In this document: one piece after another, positions 23,284-34,258 of the stretch
Position numbering within the stretch: the first letter of the stretch is position 1
Layout: the number at the start of each line of letters is the position of its first letter
Assembly (NCBI GenBank): GCA_022376925.1
Contig: JAIOJX010000031.1
Coordinates: forward strand, 139,022,854-139,086,853
Reading direction: 5' to 3'
DNA length: 64,000 bases
From: Tragulus kanchil
Taxonomy: Eukaryota; Chordata; Mammalia; Artiodactyla; Tragulidae
Notes under the pieces: model-generated
The model's input: the letters and a program-made list of their open reading frames with translations, nothing else
What the model was told of the DNA's origin: nothing
Database searches by the model: none
Program-made: the position numbers and the translations under genes

Positions 23284-24089
23284 GAGAGGAGGGAGGTGTA
23301 GGTGCTGGTGAAGTTGATGGTGTATCTAAGGGGCAGTCAACACTCACTTCCAGTGGGCTATCATCTGTATAAAGTCCTGGGCCCAGCACTAGTCCAATTT
23401 CTCTAGAGAAGCTAGAAATATGAATATTTATACACACCTAAGCAATCTATCCTATTTTTTTTCCCAAAGCATCATACAGTCTAAACAACTTGTACTTGGA
23501 ATCAGCTTAGAGCAGCCTTTGTGACCTCTGAAAATTAAAAATCCACATCACTCAGGTGTTCTACTTCATGGTCCTAGGGAGTTTGGGGAAAGTGCCGTGA
23601 TAAAAAGAAGGTATCAGGACATCCAAACACTTTTTTGCAAAAGCCGAAAAGACCTGGAACAGCTGCTAACCATTCTGTTGGGGCAATGTCTGGGGTGTAT
23701 TCGGGACAACATTGATCATCACAACAGTGCTTTGTGTGTCTGAGTCTCATCCATTTGTTATCTTCACGGCTGGGTTTTTTGCCGTCAATATTTTGGGTGA
23801 AGAGAGACATCTCCCTCTAATGACGCCCTAATCGTTACTAATTTCCTCTGCCTGGATTGTACACCATCAGGTGTAATGAGCACATTTGCGTTTAATGCTC
23901 CTGCTGCAAAGAGTTCCTGGGAAATGGTTGGAAGGCACGTGCCCAAGCCTGCGGGATGTGTGTATGGCTGTGGGCGGGGGTGCCAAGCATTGCCAACGTG
24001 GGAGAGAGTAGGAGGTCAGCAGCTGGCAGGAGGGCCCTCCAGCCAGGAGCAGGACAGTGGCCAGCTGGGCATGAGTCCTCCCTTCACCC

Positions 24090-24500
24090 CCAGAAGCTTC
24101 CACTCACATTAATAATCTTAACTCCCTGATTTGCAATTAACCCAAAAGCTCTGTAATGATAATGGGATACGTGTGTAATTTGGTGTCAGAAGATGATACA
24201 TCAGCAGGGCTGGAATCTTTATTAATCTCTGTGTTTTGTCGCTCTGAGTGAGGTGGGGGCCCCCTTATCCCAGTCTCCCTGCACAGGGAGTGAGTTTCCC
24301 AGGTAGGCCAGCCTTGGGCTGGCTTAGAGCAGGCAACTGACTTCTCCATGGGAATACCAGGGAAGGGTCCTGACCAGCTGTTGCCCCTGTGGCTGATACG
24401 GTAGTCAGCAGTGTTTTGCTGACCTATATGAGGTCCATGGGAAAATGAGAAATCATTATTTACAAAACAGAAGATTTCATATAAACATCCAGACTGGAGC
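24090..24500. promoter_or_regulatory. candidate conserved non-coding element
   Basis: Transposon-free sequence with clusters of homeodomain-type words (cattaataatcttaactcc, gcaattaaccc, taatgataatggg). It may be one block with the candidate just upstream at 23433-23955. Inference from composition only. Confidence 0.3.
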
Positions 24501-24688
24501 TTCTTTAGACAAATGGGAAGATCCGGCCATCCCAAGCTCCTGTGTTCTTTAGGCAAAGAGCCGCTGGACCTGAGGGGCACAGAGCACACACTAGCTATCT
24601 GTCCTGACCTTCCCCTGGACTGCTTTACCAGCATAGTGGCTGGGACCAACCTCAGATGTGTTTGCAAGCACTGACAATAAGGAGTCCT

Positions 24689-25026
24689 GGGCTTCCCCTG
24701 GTGGTCCAGTGGGTAAGGACACCGCCTTGCAGTGCAAGGGGCGCCGGTTCGATCCCTGGCCTGGGAAGATCCCATGTGCCGCGGAGTGGCTGGACCCATG
24801 TGTCCAATTACTGAGCCAGAGCTCTGGAGCGCATGCGCCCAGAGCCGGCGCTCTGCGACGACAGACGCCACCGCGATGGGAGGCCCACAGGAGCCAAAAA
24901 GAACAAAGACAGATGAAAATGGAGAAATGAAAGACCAATAGAAGTGGCCCGCCCGCTCCCCTCCCTCCACAACCCGACCCCTGCCCAAAATAAATAGATA
25001 AAAATAAAAAAAATAAAAAAATAAAA
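24689..25026 (+). mobile_element. tRNA-derived SINE with perfect target-site duplication and C-rich tail
   Basis: The head is 'gcttcccctggtggtccag' with B-box ggttcgatccc, and the body runs to 'gaccaatagaagtggcc'. Instead of an A-run, a C-rich segment follows (about 24949-24988) and then an AAAATAAA-type tail. The 12-base direct repeat aataaggagtcc flanks it exactly (24677-24688 and 25027-25038). The long minus-strand frame of 302 codons that crosses it is a by-product. Confidence 0.93.
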
Positions 25027-25179
25027 ATAAGGAGTCCCACTTCAATCACAAATGTGGGAAGGCCTCCCCCTCCTCCACCTCGGATCTGAACCTGCTCCTT
25101 CCTGTTTCATTTGCTTGGTTCTTACTTAGGAAAAGAGCATCCGAAATGATTTCTCATCCTGAAGTCTTCTGGAGGTTGT

Positions 25180-25265
25180 GCTCACTCATCTAGCAAACCT
25201 TTATTGATGTCTGTTCCAGGATCCGGCACAGGACTCACAGTATAGAAAGGGTCAGGCCCAAGTAA
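25180..25265 (-). mobile_element. L2 3' end fragment
   Basis: The phrase 'agcaaacctttattgatgtc' followed by 'caggatccggcacagga' matches the antisense L2 terminus. Confidence 0.5.
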
Positions 25266-25600
25266 AAACCACTGGACAAGACGGGGAGGCGGGGGCTGAC
25301 TCACTCCATGGAAATCTGAGAACACAGAAACATCCTTTAGTGACAGGGATGCCAGTGGACTTCAAAAGGAAGGACAACTTTGATCAAGCAAACAGTCCTG
25401 AGGTCAAGGTGGAGCTCAGGAGGAGAGACTCCATGATTACCAAATAAAGGCTGCCCTGGACACAGGAGGAATGGAGGGGAAGCACACAGACTGTGCGTTT
25501 GAAACCCCTGATCCAGTGAAAAGAACAGTGGCATAAGACTCAGGACACCTGGGTCCCAGTCCGGTCTCTGAACCTCCTTGTCACATAACCTGAGGATGGG
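25266..25600. other. unique sequence, nothing recognised
   Basis: A short minus-strand frame (25337-25534) has no recognisable features. Confidence 0.35.
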
Positions 25601-25602
25601 AT

Positions 25603-25747
25603 TGCCAGATACAATCCAGAATTTGAATTACAGGTAAATAAGCATGCCCCTTATGCAGTATTGGGGATATGCTTATGTTAAACGTGATCTGTTTATCTGA
25701 CATTCAAAGTTAACTGGCATCTTGTATGTTTATGGCTACATCTGGCA
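25603..25747. mobile_element. palindromic non-autonomous DNA transposon remnant
   Basis: The ends are inverted: tgccagat at 25603-25610 and atctggca at 25740-25747. The interior arms are also roughly complementary (gcatgccccttatgc and gggatatgcttatg around a centre near 25665; acaggtaaata and gtttatctgacat further out). This is the layout of a short mammalian palindromic MITE. Family name not resolved. Confidence 0.55.
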
Positions 25748-25897
25748 GCATGACCTGGGAGCAGAAGTGCCTTTCCCTCTCCCCTCTTCAGTTTTCTTGT
25801 CTACCAGATGGAGTCAAGCAACATCACTGGTTATCAAGGAGCTTAGCTACAGAAGCGTCCTTCAAAATAAAAGCATCAATAGAAGCCCATGTGATAG

Positions 25898-26094
25898 TCC
25901 CAGGGTCACATCCAACTCTGCGACCCCATAAGCTGTAGCCCACCAGGCTCCTCTGTCCATGGACTTCTCTAGCCAAGAATACTGGAATGGGTAGCCATTC
26001 CCTTCTCCAGGGGTAACTTTTCAACCCAGGGATTGAACCTGGATCTCCTACATTGTAGGCAGATTCTTTACCATCTGAGTCACCAGGGAAGCCA
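25898..26094 (-). mobile_element. Bov-tA SINE
   Basis: The body is 'ggctcctctgtccatggact', then 'aacccagggattgaacctgg', with the tRNA head at the right (gagtcaccagggaagcc). Confidence 0.87.
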
Positions 26095-26224
26095 AACATG
26101 GAACACATACCATTGAGGCTGCTCTGGTGGAAGATGGCAGGAAAGCCCTTGAAACTCTGTTGACTTTCACAAAAAAGGCTCTGTGATACCCAGCATCACA
26201 CAGTGAGACAGAGCTCACCAATGT

Positions 26225-26480
26225 TAATGATAATAACAGTAACGACCACAACAATCCTATGTAGTGCTCACTAGCCACTTTCTGTGGCTGGATGTTTGGT
26301 ACACATCATCTTACTGAGTACTTACAACCACCTGAGACTTAAGTACCACAATTACTTCGACCCAACGGATGAGGAACATAGAAGCAATGAGAGACTGAGG
26401 AACAAGCTAAAGCCACGGGTCAATGCAGGATTTTAACCCAAGGAGTCAACTCTAGAATCCGTGCTCTTACTACCAAAGAG
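26225..26480 (-). mobile_element. MIR SINE, near full length
   Basis: In order: 'aatgataataacagtaacga', 'acacatcatcttactgagta', 'caacggatgaggaaca', 'gggtcaatgcaggattttaa', and 'ccgtgctcttactacc'. This follows a full antisense MIR from its 3' end to its tRNA-like head. Confidence 0.75.
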
Positions 26481-26689
26481 CCATCAAGAAATCATGAGTT
26501 CATCTTCAACACAACGTATGAGCCTCCCTCTGCTGAGAATGGGCAGGCAGAACCTCGGTGACTGTCTTTAAGTCTTGCTTGGGATGGTTTTATTGATCAC
26601 TCCTGTGGGTGGGGGTTGGACTCAGCTGACCTACAGAGTCCTAGTGCTAACACCTTGTAGATCTGTGGCTCTCGGGGATTTAACTGATG

Positions 26690-26955
26690 AATATGGAACC
26701 TTGATCTTCATTCCCAAAGATTTTTTAAAGAAACAATAAAGCTTTTCCCTAATGAAGAGCCTCATTTATTCCCATAACGATTATTTGGTAATTACTGTCA
26801 ACCCACTAGGAATCTTAATATGGCTTTTTTTGCCACTTTTGACTTCTTATACTAAATTATAATTGTGCATAGAGAGACCATTAACTGAGGTTAAATTGCA
26901 CCTGTCCTGGTTGGCAGCCGTTGCCATAGCTACTTCCCTCTGACCACCTCCAATC
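26690..26955. promoter_or_regulatory. candidate conserved non-coding element with RFX-like X-box
   Basis: AT-rich, transposon-free. gttgccatagctac at 26920-26933 matches 12 of 14 bases of the palindromic RFX site GTTGCCATGGCAAC, and TAAT words are dense upstream (taacgattatttggtaatta). Function is inferred. Confidence 0.35.
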
Positions 26956-27214
26956 TAAAGTTAGACTGGACAATTTTGAAACTTATCAAGAGTTGCAAAT
27001 ACTACTTAGGCTGACCTCGAGGTCATCTCTGCAGCAGAGGAGTGTAGACCTGTTCAAGTTCAAGGGAGAGAAGGACGGACAGTGGAGGAATGGTCCAGAA
27101 AGACTGAGTGTGAAGACCCATAGAAGTGTAGGAGGAGAGGACTCCAAACGGTAGCTGCTCCAACCTGACATCTGATGGAAACGGAGCCAGAAATACACCC
27201 CCTATCCCTTTTCT

Positions 27215-27390
27215 GCTGCCTTTCCTATGACCCTATTGAGGTTACACAATTTCTCTGACCTCTAATTTCTCCTTTGTGACACCTACCTTACACTCATAGT
27301 GAGGAATAAGAAGCTACTGCTATGACATGTACAGTATGTTGCCCATCAAGATCATCTAAGTAATGGTAGCTATTTTGATCATTCCTTGGA
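27215..27390 (+). mobile_element. MIR-like fragment
   Basis: Degenerate MIR order: 'aatttctctgacctctaatt', 'tctcctttgtgacacc', then 'gaggaataagaag'. Confidence 0.45.
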
Positions 27391-27975
27391 AAAGTACTCA
27401 AAAACTTAGTGTTCTTCACCACCATTTTCAGTTCTTCATGAATATGGCTACTGCTAGGGTCCTTTCCAGCTCTGACATTTGGTGCTCTCTGTGTGTAGGG
27501 CCAGGGTCACCTGCAAATCAATAGCCAGACAGTAAGATCAGTGAGATACGCTGGCCTCCCCAAGTATGAGTGCAAAACTGAGGAGCCAGGGCCTTGTTAT
27601 TGACCACTGGTCTAGTGGCTAGGATTCAGTGCACCCAGTGTCATGACCCGACCTCAATTTGTGGCCCAGGAGCCAAAGCCCCTCTTTGAGTCTCTGCAGC
27701 CTGAGGCCAGCTGAGATCAAAAAGACAACAGCAGTAAAAACCCTGGTGGTGTATGGAAATGTGTGCTCAGAGTTGGTGATATTAGCTTCATGTTTCAGGG
27801 AGGAAGCTCTTTTACCACTCACCGAGATGAGGGGCTGGCCTGGCCTGGAGACTCAAACACTGCACAGCCAATGTGGAAAAGAAAGAGCGAGCCTAACCAC
27901 AGCTGAGATAACAGAGCTCCATAACCTGGAGTCCAGGGCCCCCTACTGCAGCCCAGGCCCATCTGAGGACAAGCA
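27391..27975. other. unique sequence, no gene called
   Basis: A 192-codon plus-strand frame starts at 27659, but its second half is the (CA)n tract and a Bov-tA element, so the frame is accidental. No repeat is seen before 27975. Confidence 0.4.
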
Positions 27976-27979
27976 TCAT

Positions 27980-28091
27980 GCACATCACCCTCCACACATA
28001 TACACTACAGACACACACAGAGACAGACACACATACTCACACACATATACACAGAGACATACAGACACACCGCCACATATACACACAGAGA
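27980..28091. repeat. (CA)n-rich simple repeat
   Basis: Imperfect CA/ACAC repeats interrupted by 'gagacagacac' and 'tacacagagac', directly before a Bov-tA. A second short (CA) run follows that element at 28299-28330. Confidence 0.85.
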
Positions 28092-28300
28092 AGGGCTTCC
28101 CTGGTGGTAAAGACTTTACCTGCAATATGGGAGACCCGGATTTGATCCCTGGGTTGGGAAGATTCCCTGGAAAAGGGAATGGCAACCCACTCCAGTATGC
28201 TTGCCTGGAGAATCCCATGGACAGTGGAATCTGGTGAGCTGCAGTCCACGGTGTCACAAAGAATTGAACACAACTGAGCAACTAACACTTTCACTTTCAC
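28092..28300 (+). mobile_element. Bov-tA SINE, full length, in a CA tract
   Basis: The tRNA head 'gggcttccctggtggtaaag' is followed by a B-box-like gatttgatccc, the Bov-A body (ccactccagtatgcttgcct, caactgagcaactaacac) and the tail 'actttcactttcac'. It is flanked on both sides by CA repeats, so insertion into or next to a microsatellite is likely. Confidence 0.9.
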
Positions 28301-28330
28301 ACACACACATATAAACAGACACACACGCAC

Positions 28331-29264
28331 GCAACTCTTGACTACTGAGCCCAAGAGGAAGCATAGGCAGGGTGAAAAATCAGATTCTGAGTTCCTAGTA
28401 GAATGGAATTGTCTGGATTTGGAGAGAAGTACTGGCATCTTTTCCCCACAAGCAACGTAATCTAACTCTGGTTTCAGCAGTACAAGGACTAATTTTAGCA
28501 TACATGAAATGTCCAGAAGTGCTACAGAGATGGTTAGATCCAGCAACTTTGTCAAGAATCACTCTTTCCCTGTGTCTCGGCTCTGCTTTCTTCTATGTGG
28601 GCTTGATTCTCAGCCAGCATGGCTAGCAACATCTCCAGGCTTACATCCTACCAGGCCAAGACCCCCAGCAGAGAAAGAACATTTCTCCATGGATGATACT
28701 GCCAAAGTCCTGACTATCACCCTTACTGATGATACCTAGGTTCTGTGCCCACCCTTGAGCTAGGGATGAAGTAAGTAAGAGTGGAAAAGAGTCCTTTGAG
28801 GAAAAATGAAAGGGGAGGATTAGTGCTGGGCAGTAGAAATAACTGATGCCACCAGCGGTGCCCTGCCCAACGTGCTGCAGCTAGATGGTCCAATGACTCC
28901 CATCTATTCTGTGATGTTCTCTGACAGAATCCTCCTTCTACCCTTTGGTTCCTGACATTCCTAGGTCATCTCAACCTCAGTCCTTTCCCCATTAATGTCA
29001 TGTCAATTCAGCTGGAGCAGAGTCTCCAATAGCACCCCTAAAGTACCCATTCAGTCCCCATTGGGCCCCCTCACCTGCCCAAGCCGGGGCCAGTGTAAGG
29101 TTATGTCTACACCTGTAGCCAGACTGCCCAGGTTCTAGTTACTGGTTTGTGCACTGACGAGTATTGAGATAGGCGGGGACCCCGGACCCTCTACCAGAGT
29201 GCTTCTCGTGGACAAAGACTCCTTGGGCAATAGGATACACAGAAATGAGGTGTGCGTGCATTTG
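28331..29264. other. unique sequence, nothing recognised
   Basis: No repeat or coding signal could be supported. Confidence 0.35.
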
Positions 29265-29483
29265 TTTGTGCTAAGTCACTTCAGTTATGTCTGTCTCTTT
29301 ATGATACCATGAACTGTAGCCCCCCAGGCTCCTCTGTCCAGGGGATTCTCCAGGCAAGAACACTGGAGTGGGTTGCCGTGCCCTCCTCCAGGGAATCGTC
29401 CCAACCCAGCAATTGAACCCACATCTCTTATGTCTCCTGCATTGGTAGGTGGGTTCTTTACCACTAGCACTACCTGGGAAGCC
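29265..29483 (-). mobile_element. Bov-tA SINE
   Basis: Body 'gctaagtcacttcagttatg', 'cctctgtccaggggattctc'; tRNA head at the right, 'ctagcactacctgggaagcc'. Confidence 0.9.
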
Positions 29484-29860
29484 TACCAAGGACCTCTAAG
29501 TGACTAAAAATAGCTACATGCATCAGCCAGTGGGGCAGTTATGAGCAGTAGGAATCAAAAAGGCTAGAAACCAACTGCCATACCTGAGGTCCCAAAAGTA
29601 GGCACAGGTTGCCTCCTACACATGGCACCACCAAGGGGGTGGATGGACCACCTAAGCTTCACCTTCTGCCCAACCCATGGACCTGCCTGCATCATTGCCC
29701 CATTTAAGGACCTAAGCAGCTCCTCTCCGAGATTGAGAAGGAGGAACTGTTTCTTGCTTTGGCTTCCTTGTGCTGCAGCATAGGTCCCAGTAAAGCCCTG
29801 CCTGAAATTCTCATCTGACTTCATCAATTTCTAGTGATTAAAGAGTCCAAGGGTCAGACC
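29484..29860. other. unique sequence, nothing recognised
   Basis: An 87-codon minus frame (29564-29827) has no recognisable domain. Confidence 0.35.
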
Positions 29861-29884
29861 AGTAATAGTATTATGACTCTAGAA

Positions 29885-30025
29885 CATTTCCACATCATAA
29901 AATGGGATAAGAATAGTATATACTTTATAGGTTGCTATGAAAATCAAATGAGAAAATATATGTAAATGCCTTATAGGTGCTAGCACATAGAAGTGGTCAA
30001 TACATAATCATTGCCATGAAAATAG
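29885..30025 (+). mobile_element. MIR SINE
   Basis: The order 'cataaaatgggataagaata', 'gaaaatcaaatgagaaaata', 'tgctagcacatagaag' and 'tcaatacataatcattg' is the MIR 3' half. Confidence 0.65.
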
Positions 30026-31129
30026 CATGGAGAACATTTCCACTGTGACCACCCTCTCCTTAATCTACAGAGTTATGAGTTGAAAGCAGTATTACCGAAG
30101 AGCAGTTAGCCAGCATCTATCTCCTGCTGCTCAACCCAACCGTTTTGCCACTCCTCACAGCTGGGAAATGGCCAAGCTGATGTACAGAACCAGAAGGGGA
30201 TGCTTTCCAGCTGGCTGGGCGTGCTGATGCAAGCTTCTCTCTTGGTGGATCAGAGAAGCCCAGGAACCTGTGTCCACAGCAGGATCTGTTGGGTGTCCAA
30301 CCTGTCTGAGAGAATGCCTTTCCTTCATCCCAACACAGCAAGTCACCTGCAGCTCTAGAGGCACCATCTGCCCCCTTGCTGACCTCTTAGAAACATCTAG
30401 CCCTGGAGCAACCCTGGGAGGATCTGATGTCTCCAGGCAGACAGTGTCCAAATTGAGTAGAATTGTAGAACACTCAACTGGTGTTGCAGAGAGTTGTTTA
30501 GTGGCGTTGGGAAAACCCACGTATGCACACACGCAGACACACACAAAGTGAGAACCTGTGTAACTTGAGCTCCGTGTTCCTTTCAACAGTGAGGACAAAA
30601 GTCATTGGAGGCTGTTGTTTTATGGGAACGTGGAGGGTGGACACCATGGAGGAAGAGGCTGACTGGAGGTCTTGACATGCTTCCCTGCACACTGGGGAAG
30701 GCCCTGGAGCAATGCCACAAACAGCTATTGTATCCAAAACCCTCAGCCACTGACAAAGTACCTGCCCAATTTTCCCATATTTTATACCACCTCTACTATT
30801 ATGTACTTAATCATGCAAATCAAGTAATGTTTGACCTTGACTACCTTTATTTTTGAAAATACATCTGTCAATAAAAAAGCAGTATCATTGGTCATCAAAA
30901 GAAGATCCCTGTCTAACAAGAACATACTTGTTAAAATAAAAACATCCATGTCTACATCTCCTGAAACCTCTTGTACGATATTTTGAGGAACACTGGTTTG
31001 GTGGAAAAATAACTAGATTAAAAATCAGAATAGCTGGTATTAGTCCTAAGGCCACCTCTAAAAATCACGGTCTTCTACTGAGGGTTGTTTGTGTGTCGAT
31101 CACTATTCATCTGTGCCTCCATCTCATGC

Positions 31130-31260
31130 TAGGTATATATTAGAATATCCATCTCTCAGAAGACTTTCCTCTTCAAGGAGGTGAAGTGATTTGCCCAAAG
31201 TCACACAGCTATAAAGCATCAGAAGTGGAATTTACACTCCGGTCAGGCTGACCCCTGGCC
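31130..31260 (-). mobile_element. MIR fragment (also at 32210-32340 in the duplicate)
   Basis: 'gtgaagtgatttgcccaaag' then 'tcacacagctataaagcatc' is the strongly conserved antisense MIR core. Confidence 0.7.
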
Positions 31261-31474
31261 CTGGAATTTTCCCATGACACCACCTTAACCTCTCCACCCT
31301 GGTGGCCTCTCTGGGCTTCAGTGTGGTCTCTGTAAGATGTAGGTACCTCTCTCAGGGTTTTAAACTCCAAAAGTTGGTGATGAGACCACAAGCCAGGAAG
31401 CATTCCCACCTCTAGCTTCAAGGCATCTGAGCAACTATGGAAAGGGTTGGAATGTCTCGAATAATAAAGGATGC

Positions 31475-31497
31475 TGGGGGCTTCCTGGTGGTCCAGT
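31475..31497 (+). mobile_element. SINE head stub at duplication junction
   Basis: The first bases of the tRNA-derived SINE that is complete at 32558-32833, cut by the restart of duplication 6. It carries two missing bases compared with the complete copy. Confidence 0.85.
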
Positions 31498-32557
31498 GAG
31501 GATCTGATGTCTCCAGGCAGACAGTGTCCAAATTGAGTAGAATTGTAGAACACTCAACTGGTGTAGCAGAGAGTTGTTTAGTGGCGTTGGGAAAACCCAC
31601 GTATGCACACACGCAGACACACACAAAGTGAGAACCTGTGTAACTTGAGCTCCGTGTTCCTTTCAACAGTGAGGACAAAAGTCATTGGAGGCTGTTGTTT
31701 TATGGGAACGTGGAGGGTGGACACCATGGAGGAAGAGGCTGACTGGAGGTCTTGACATGCTTCCCTGCACACTGGGGAAGGCCCTGGAGCAATGCCACAA
31801 ACAGCTATTGTATCCAAAACCCTCAGCCACTGACAAAGTACCTGCCCAATTTTCCCATATTTTATACCACCTCTACTATTATGTACTTAATCATGCAAAT
31901 CAAGTAATGTTTGACCTTGACTACCTTTATTTTTGAAAATACATCTGTCAATAAAAAAGCAGTATCATTGGTCATCAAAAGAAGATCCCTGTCTAACAAG
32001 AACATACTTGTTAAAATAAAAACATCCATGTCTACATCTCCTGAAACCTCTTGTACGATATTTTGAGGAACACTGGTTTGGTGGAAAAATAACTAGATTA
32101 AAAATCAGAATAGCTGGTATTAGTCCTAAGGCCACCTCTAAAAATCACGGTCTTCTACTGAGGGTTGTTTGTGTGTCGATCACTATTCATCTGTGCCTCC
32201 ATCTCATGCTAGGTATATATTAGAATATCCATCTCTCAGAAGACTTTCCTCTTCAAGGAGGTGAAGTGATTTGCCCAAAGTCACACAGCTATAAAGCATC
32301 AGAAGTGGAATTTACACTCCGGTCAGGCTGACCCCTGGCCCTGGAATTTTCCCATGACACCACCTTAACCTCTCCACCCTGGTGGCCTCTCTGGGCTTCA
32401 GTGTGGTCTCTGTAAGATGTAGGTACCTCTCTCAGGGTTTTAAACTCCAAAAGTTGGTGATGAGACCACAAGCCAGGAAGCATTCCCACCTCTAGCTTCA
32501 AGGCATCTGAGCAACTATGGAAATGGTTGGAATGTCTTGAATAATAAAGGATGCTGG

Positions 32558-32833
32558 GGGGCTTCCCTGGTGGTCCAGTGAGTAAACAGCCTGTCTTGCA
32601 GCACAAGGAGCACAGGTTTGATCCCTGACCTGGGAAGATTCCAGATGCCACAGAGCAGCTGGACCAGTGTGTCCAATTATGAGCCAGGGCTCTGGAGCAC
32701 ACACGCCCAGAGCCAGTGCTCTGCAATGAGAGAGGCCAAGGGAATGGGAGGCCCACATAGGCCAAAGAACAAAGGTAGATGAAAATAAATAAATGGAAGA
32801 CCAATGAAAAACATTGACCAAAAAAAAAAAATA
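32558..32833 (+). mobile_element. tRNA-derived SINE with 15-base target-site duplication
   Basis: Head 'gcttccctggtggtccagtg', B-box-like ggtttgatccc, body to 'aaataaatggaagaccaatg', A-rich tail. Direct repeat aataaaggatgctgg flanks it at 32543-32557 and 32834-32848. Confidence 0.93.
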
Positions 32834-32961
32834 AATAAAGGATGCTGGCATTGCTAACCACATGCCTGTAAGGAAACAAAAAAGAATTCTGACAACTTAA
32901 ATGTAAAAAACAAAGCAAAAAAATGAGCATAAGCTACATCTACACCTATTGCCCACAATGT

Positions 32962-33280
32962 TTTGTTGTTTTTTTTTGGTGTGGAGGAAGGGGCTGGTTG
33001 GGGAGGGAGGGGGGGAAGGCAGGCCACTTCTATTGGTCTTTCATTTATCTATTTTCATCCACCTTTGTTCTTTGGCCCATGTGGGCCTCCCATCACGGTG
33101 GCCTCTGTTGTTACAGAGCACTGGCTCTGGGTGCATGCACCCCAGAGCTCCGGCTCGGTAGTTGGACACATCAGTCCAGCCACTCTGCGGCACGTGGGAT
33201 CTGCCCAGGCCAGGGATGGAACCGGCGGCCCTTGCACTGCAAGGCGGTGTCCTTACCCACTGGACCACCAGGGAAGCCCC
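32962..33280 (-). mobile_element. tRNA-derived SINE with 11-base target-site duplication and G/C-rich tail
   Basis: Plus strand starts with the tail complement (T-run, then the G-rich stretch 32981-33022), then gccacttctattggtctttc, the body, and the head complement 'ggaccaccagggaagcc'. The direct repeat gcccacaatgt lies at 32951-32961 and 33281-33291. The open frames of up to 125 codons here are read-through of SINE sequence. Confidence 0.92.
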
Positions 33281-33709
33281 GCCCACAATGTATTAAGTGA
33301 GCTGGTGGGAAGGAAAGCCATGGAGAAACATACATAATAAAATGCCATTTGGGAGGGAAAAAATGGCAAAAAAAGAGAAAAGCCCACATTAGAGGATATA
33401 CCTATGAAAATGGCTGTTGGGCTTGGAGAAAGACCTGGAACTACAGACACTAGGCAGTTACTCTGATCACCTTCCTCCTGGAGAGGAGGGTGGGATGAGG
33501 GAAAGGAGGAAGAGGAGGGGTATAGAAAGAAAAACATCCATTATAAACTGCAAAAAATTAGCAGGATAAGTAAAAATGCAAGATATAATATTATCTACAA
33601 CAATTCAAATGAAGTAACCATGTGAACAAGAGTTATAACAGATAATACTAATTTGATTAGGTAATAGAATTGTGGCCAATTTTTATCTTAGACTCGTGCT
33701 GTTTGGAGA

Positions 33710-33928
33710 GGCTTCCCAGGTGAAGCTAGTGACTAAGAACCCACCTGTCAATGCAGGAAACAACAGAGTCGCAGGTTGGATCCTTGGGTTGGGGAGATTC
33801 CCTGGAGTAGGAAATGGAAACCTGCTCCCATATTCTGGCCCGGAAAATTCCATGGATGAGCAGTCTGATTGTGCTACAGTCCATAAGAGCACAAAGAGTC
33901 AGACACAACTGAGCGACTGAGCACACAC
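33710..33928 (+). mobile_element. Bov-tA SINE
   Basis: Head 'ggcttcccaggtgaagctag', Bov-A body 'ccttgggttggggagattcc' and 'agtcagacacaactgagcga'. Confidence 0.88.
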
Positions 33929-33989
33929 GTACTGTTTTCTTTTCTTTTTCTTTTTTTGCAATATTGTAACACAAAAATAATATAGAACA

Positions 33990-34258
33990 GGGCTTCCCTG
34001 GTTGTCCAGTGGGTAAGGACACCGCCTTGCAGTGCAAGGGGCGCCGGTTTGATCCCTGGCCTGGGAAGATCCCACGTGCTGCAGAGTGGCTGGACCGATG
34101 TGTCCAATTACCGAGCTGGAGCTCTGGAGCTCATGCGCCCGAGCCAGTGCTCTTCTGTGAGAGAGAGGCCACTGCGATGGGAGGCCCACACAGGCCAAAG
34201 AACAAGGATGGATGAAAATGGATGAATGAAGGACCAATAGAAGTGGCCAAAAAAAGAC
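33990..34258 (+). mobile_element. tRNA-derived SINE with 11-base target-site duplication
   Basis: Head 'gggcttccctggttgtccag', B-box-like ggtttgatccc, end 'gaccaatagaagtggcc' plus A-run. Flanked by aatatagaaca at 33979-33989 and 34259-34269. Confidence 0.93.

Larger units (their letters stand above)
21807..23985. repeat. tandem duplication 5 (unit about 1.09 kb)
   Basis: Copy A is 21807 to about 22901 and copy B 22902 to about 23985; offset 1095, later 1093 because an A-run is shorter in copy B. The end of copy A near 22855-22901 is a distorted G-rich version of copy B near 23955-23985, as expected for a poor-quality sequence end. Confidence 0.9.
30418..32582. repeat. tandem duplication 6 (unit 1080 bp)
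   Basis: Copy A is 30418-31497, copy B 31498-32582, offset 1080. They join at the shared bases 'gag'. The junction falls about 25 bases into the head of a SINE, so copy A ends with a stub (gcttcctggtggtccagtga) and copy B continues into the whole SINE (32558-32833). Few differences elsewhere. Confidence 0.92.

Noticed and set aside
24137..25045. 302-codon minus-strand open frame, the longest in the window
   Set aside because: Its first third translates the antisense strand of a tRNA-derived SINE (24689-25026), and the rest is unique DNA with no domain or exon features.
27980..28330. CA tract with Bov-tA as a regulatory switch
   Set aside because: CA repeats beside ruminant SINEs are common and nothing else supports function.
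32289..32930. 213-codon minus-strand open frame
   Set aside because: The middle is antisense SINE sequence, and the remainder is duplicated non-coding DNA; similar SINE-derived frames recur at every copy of this SINE.
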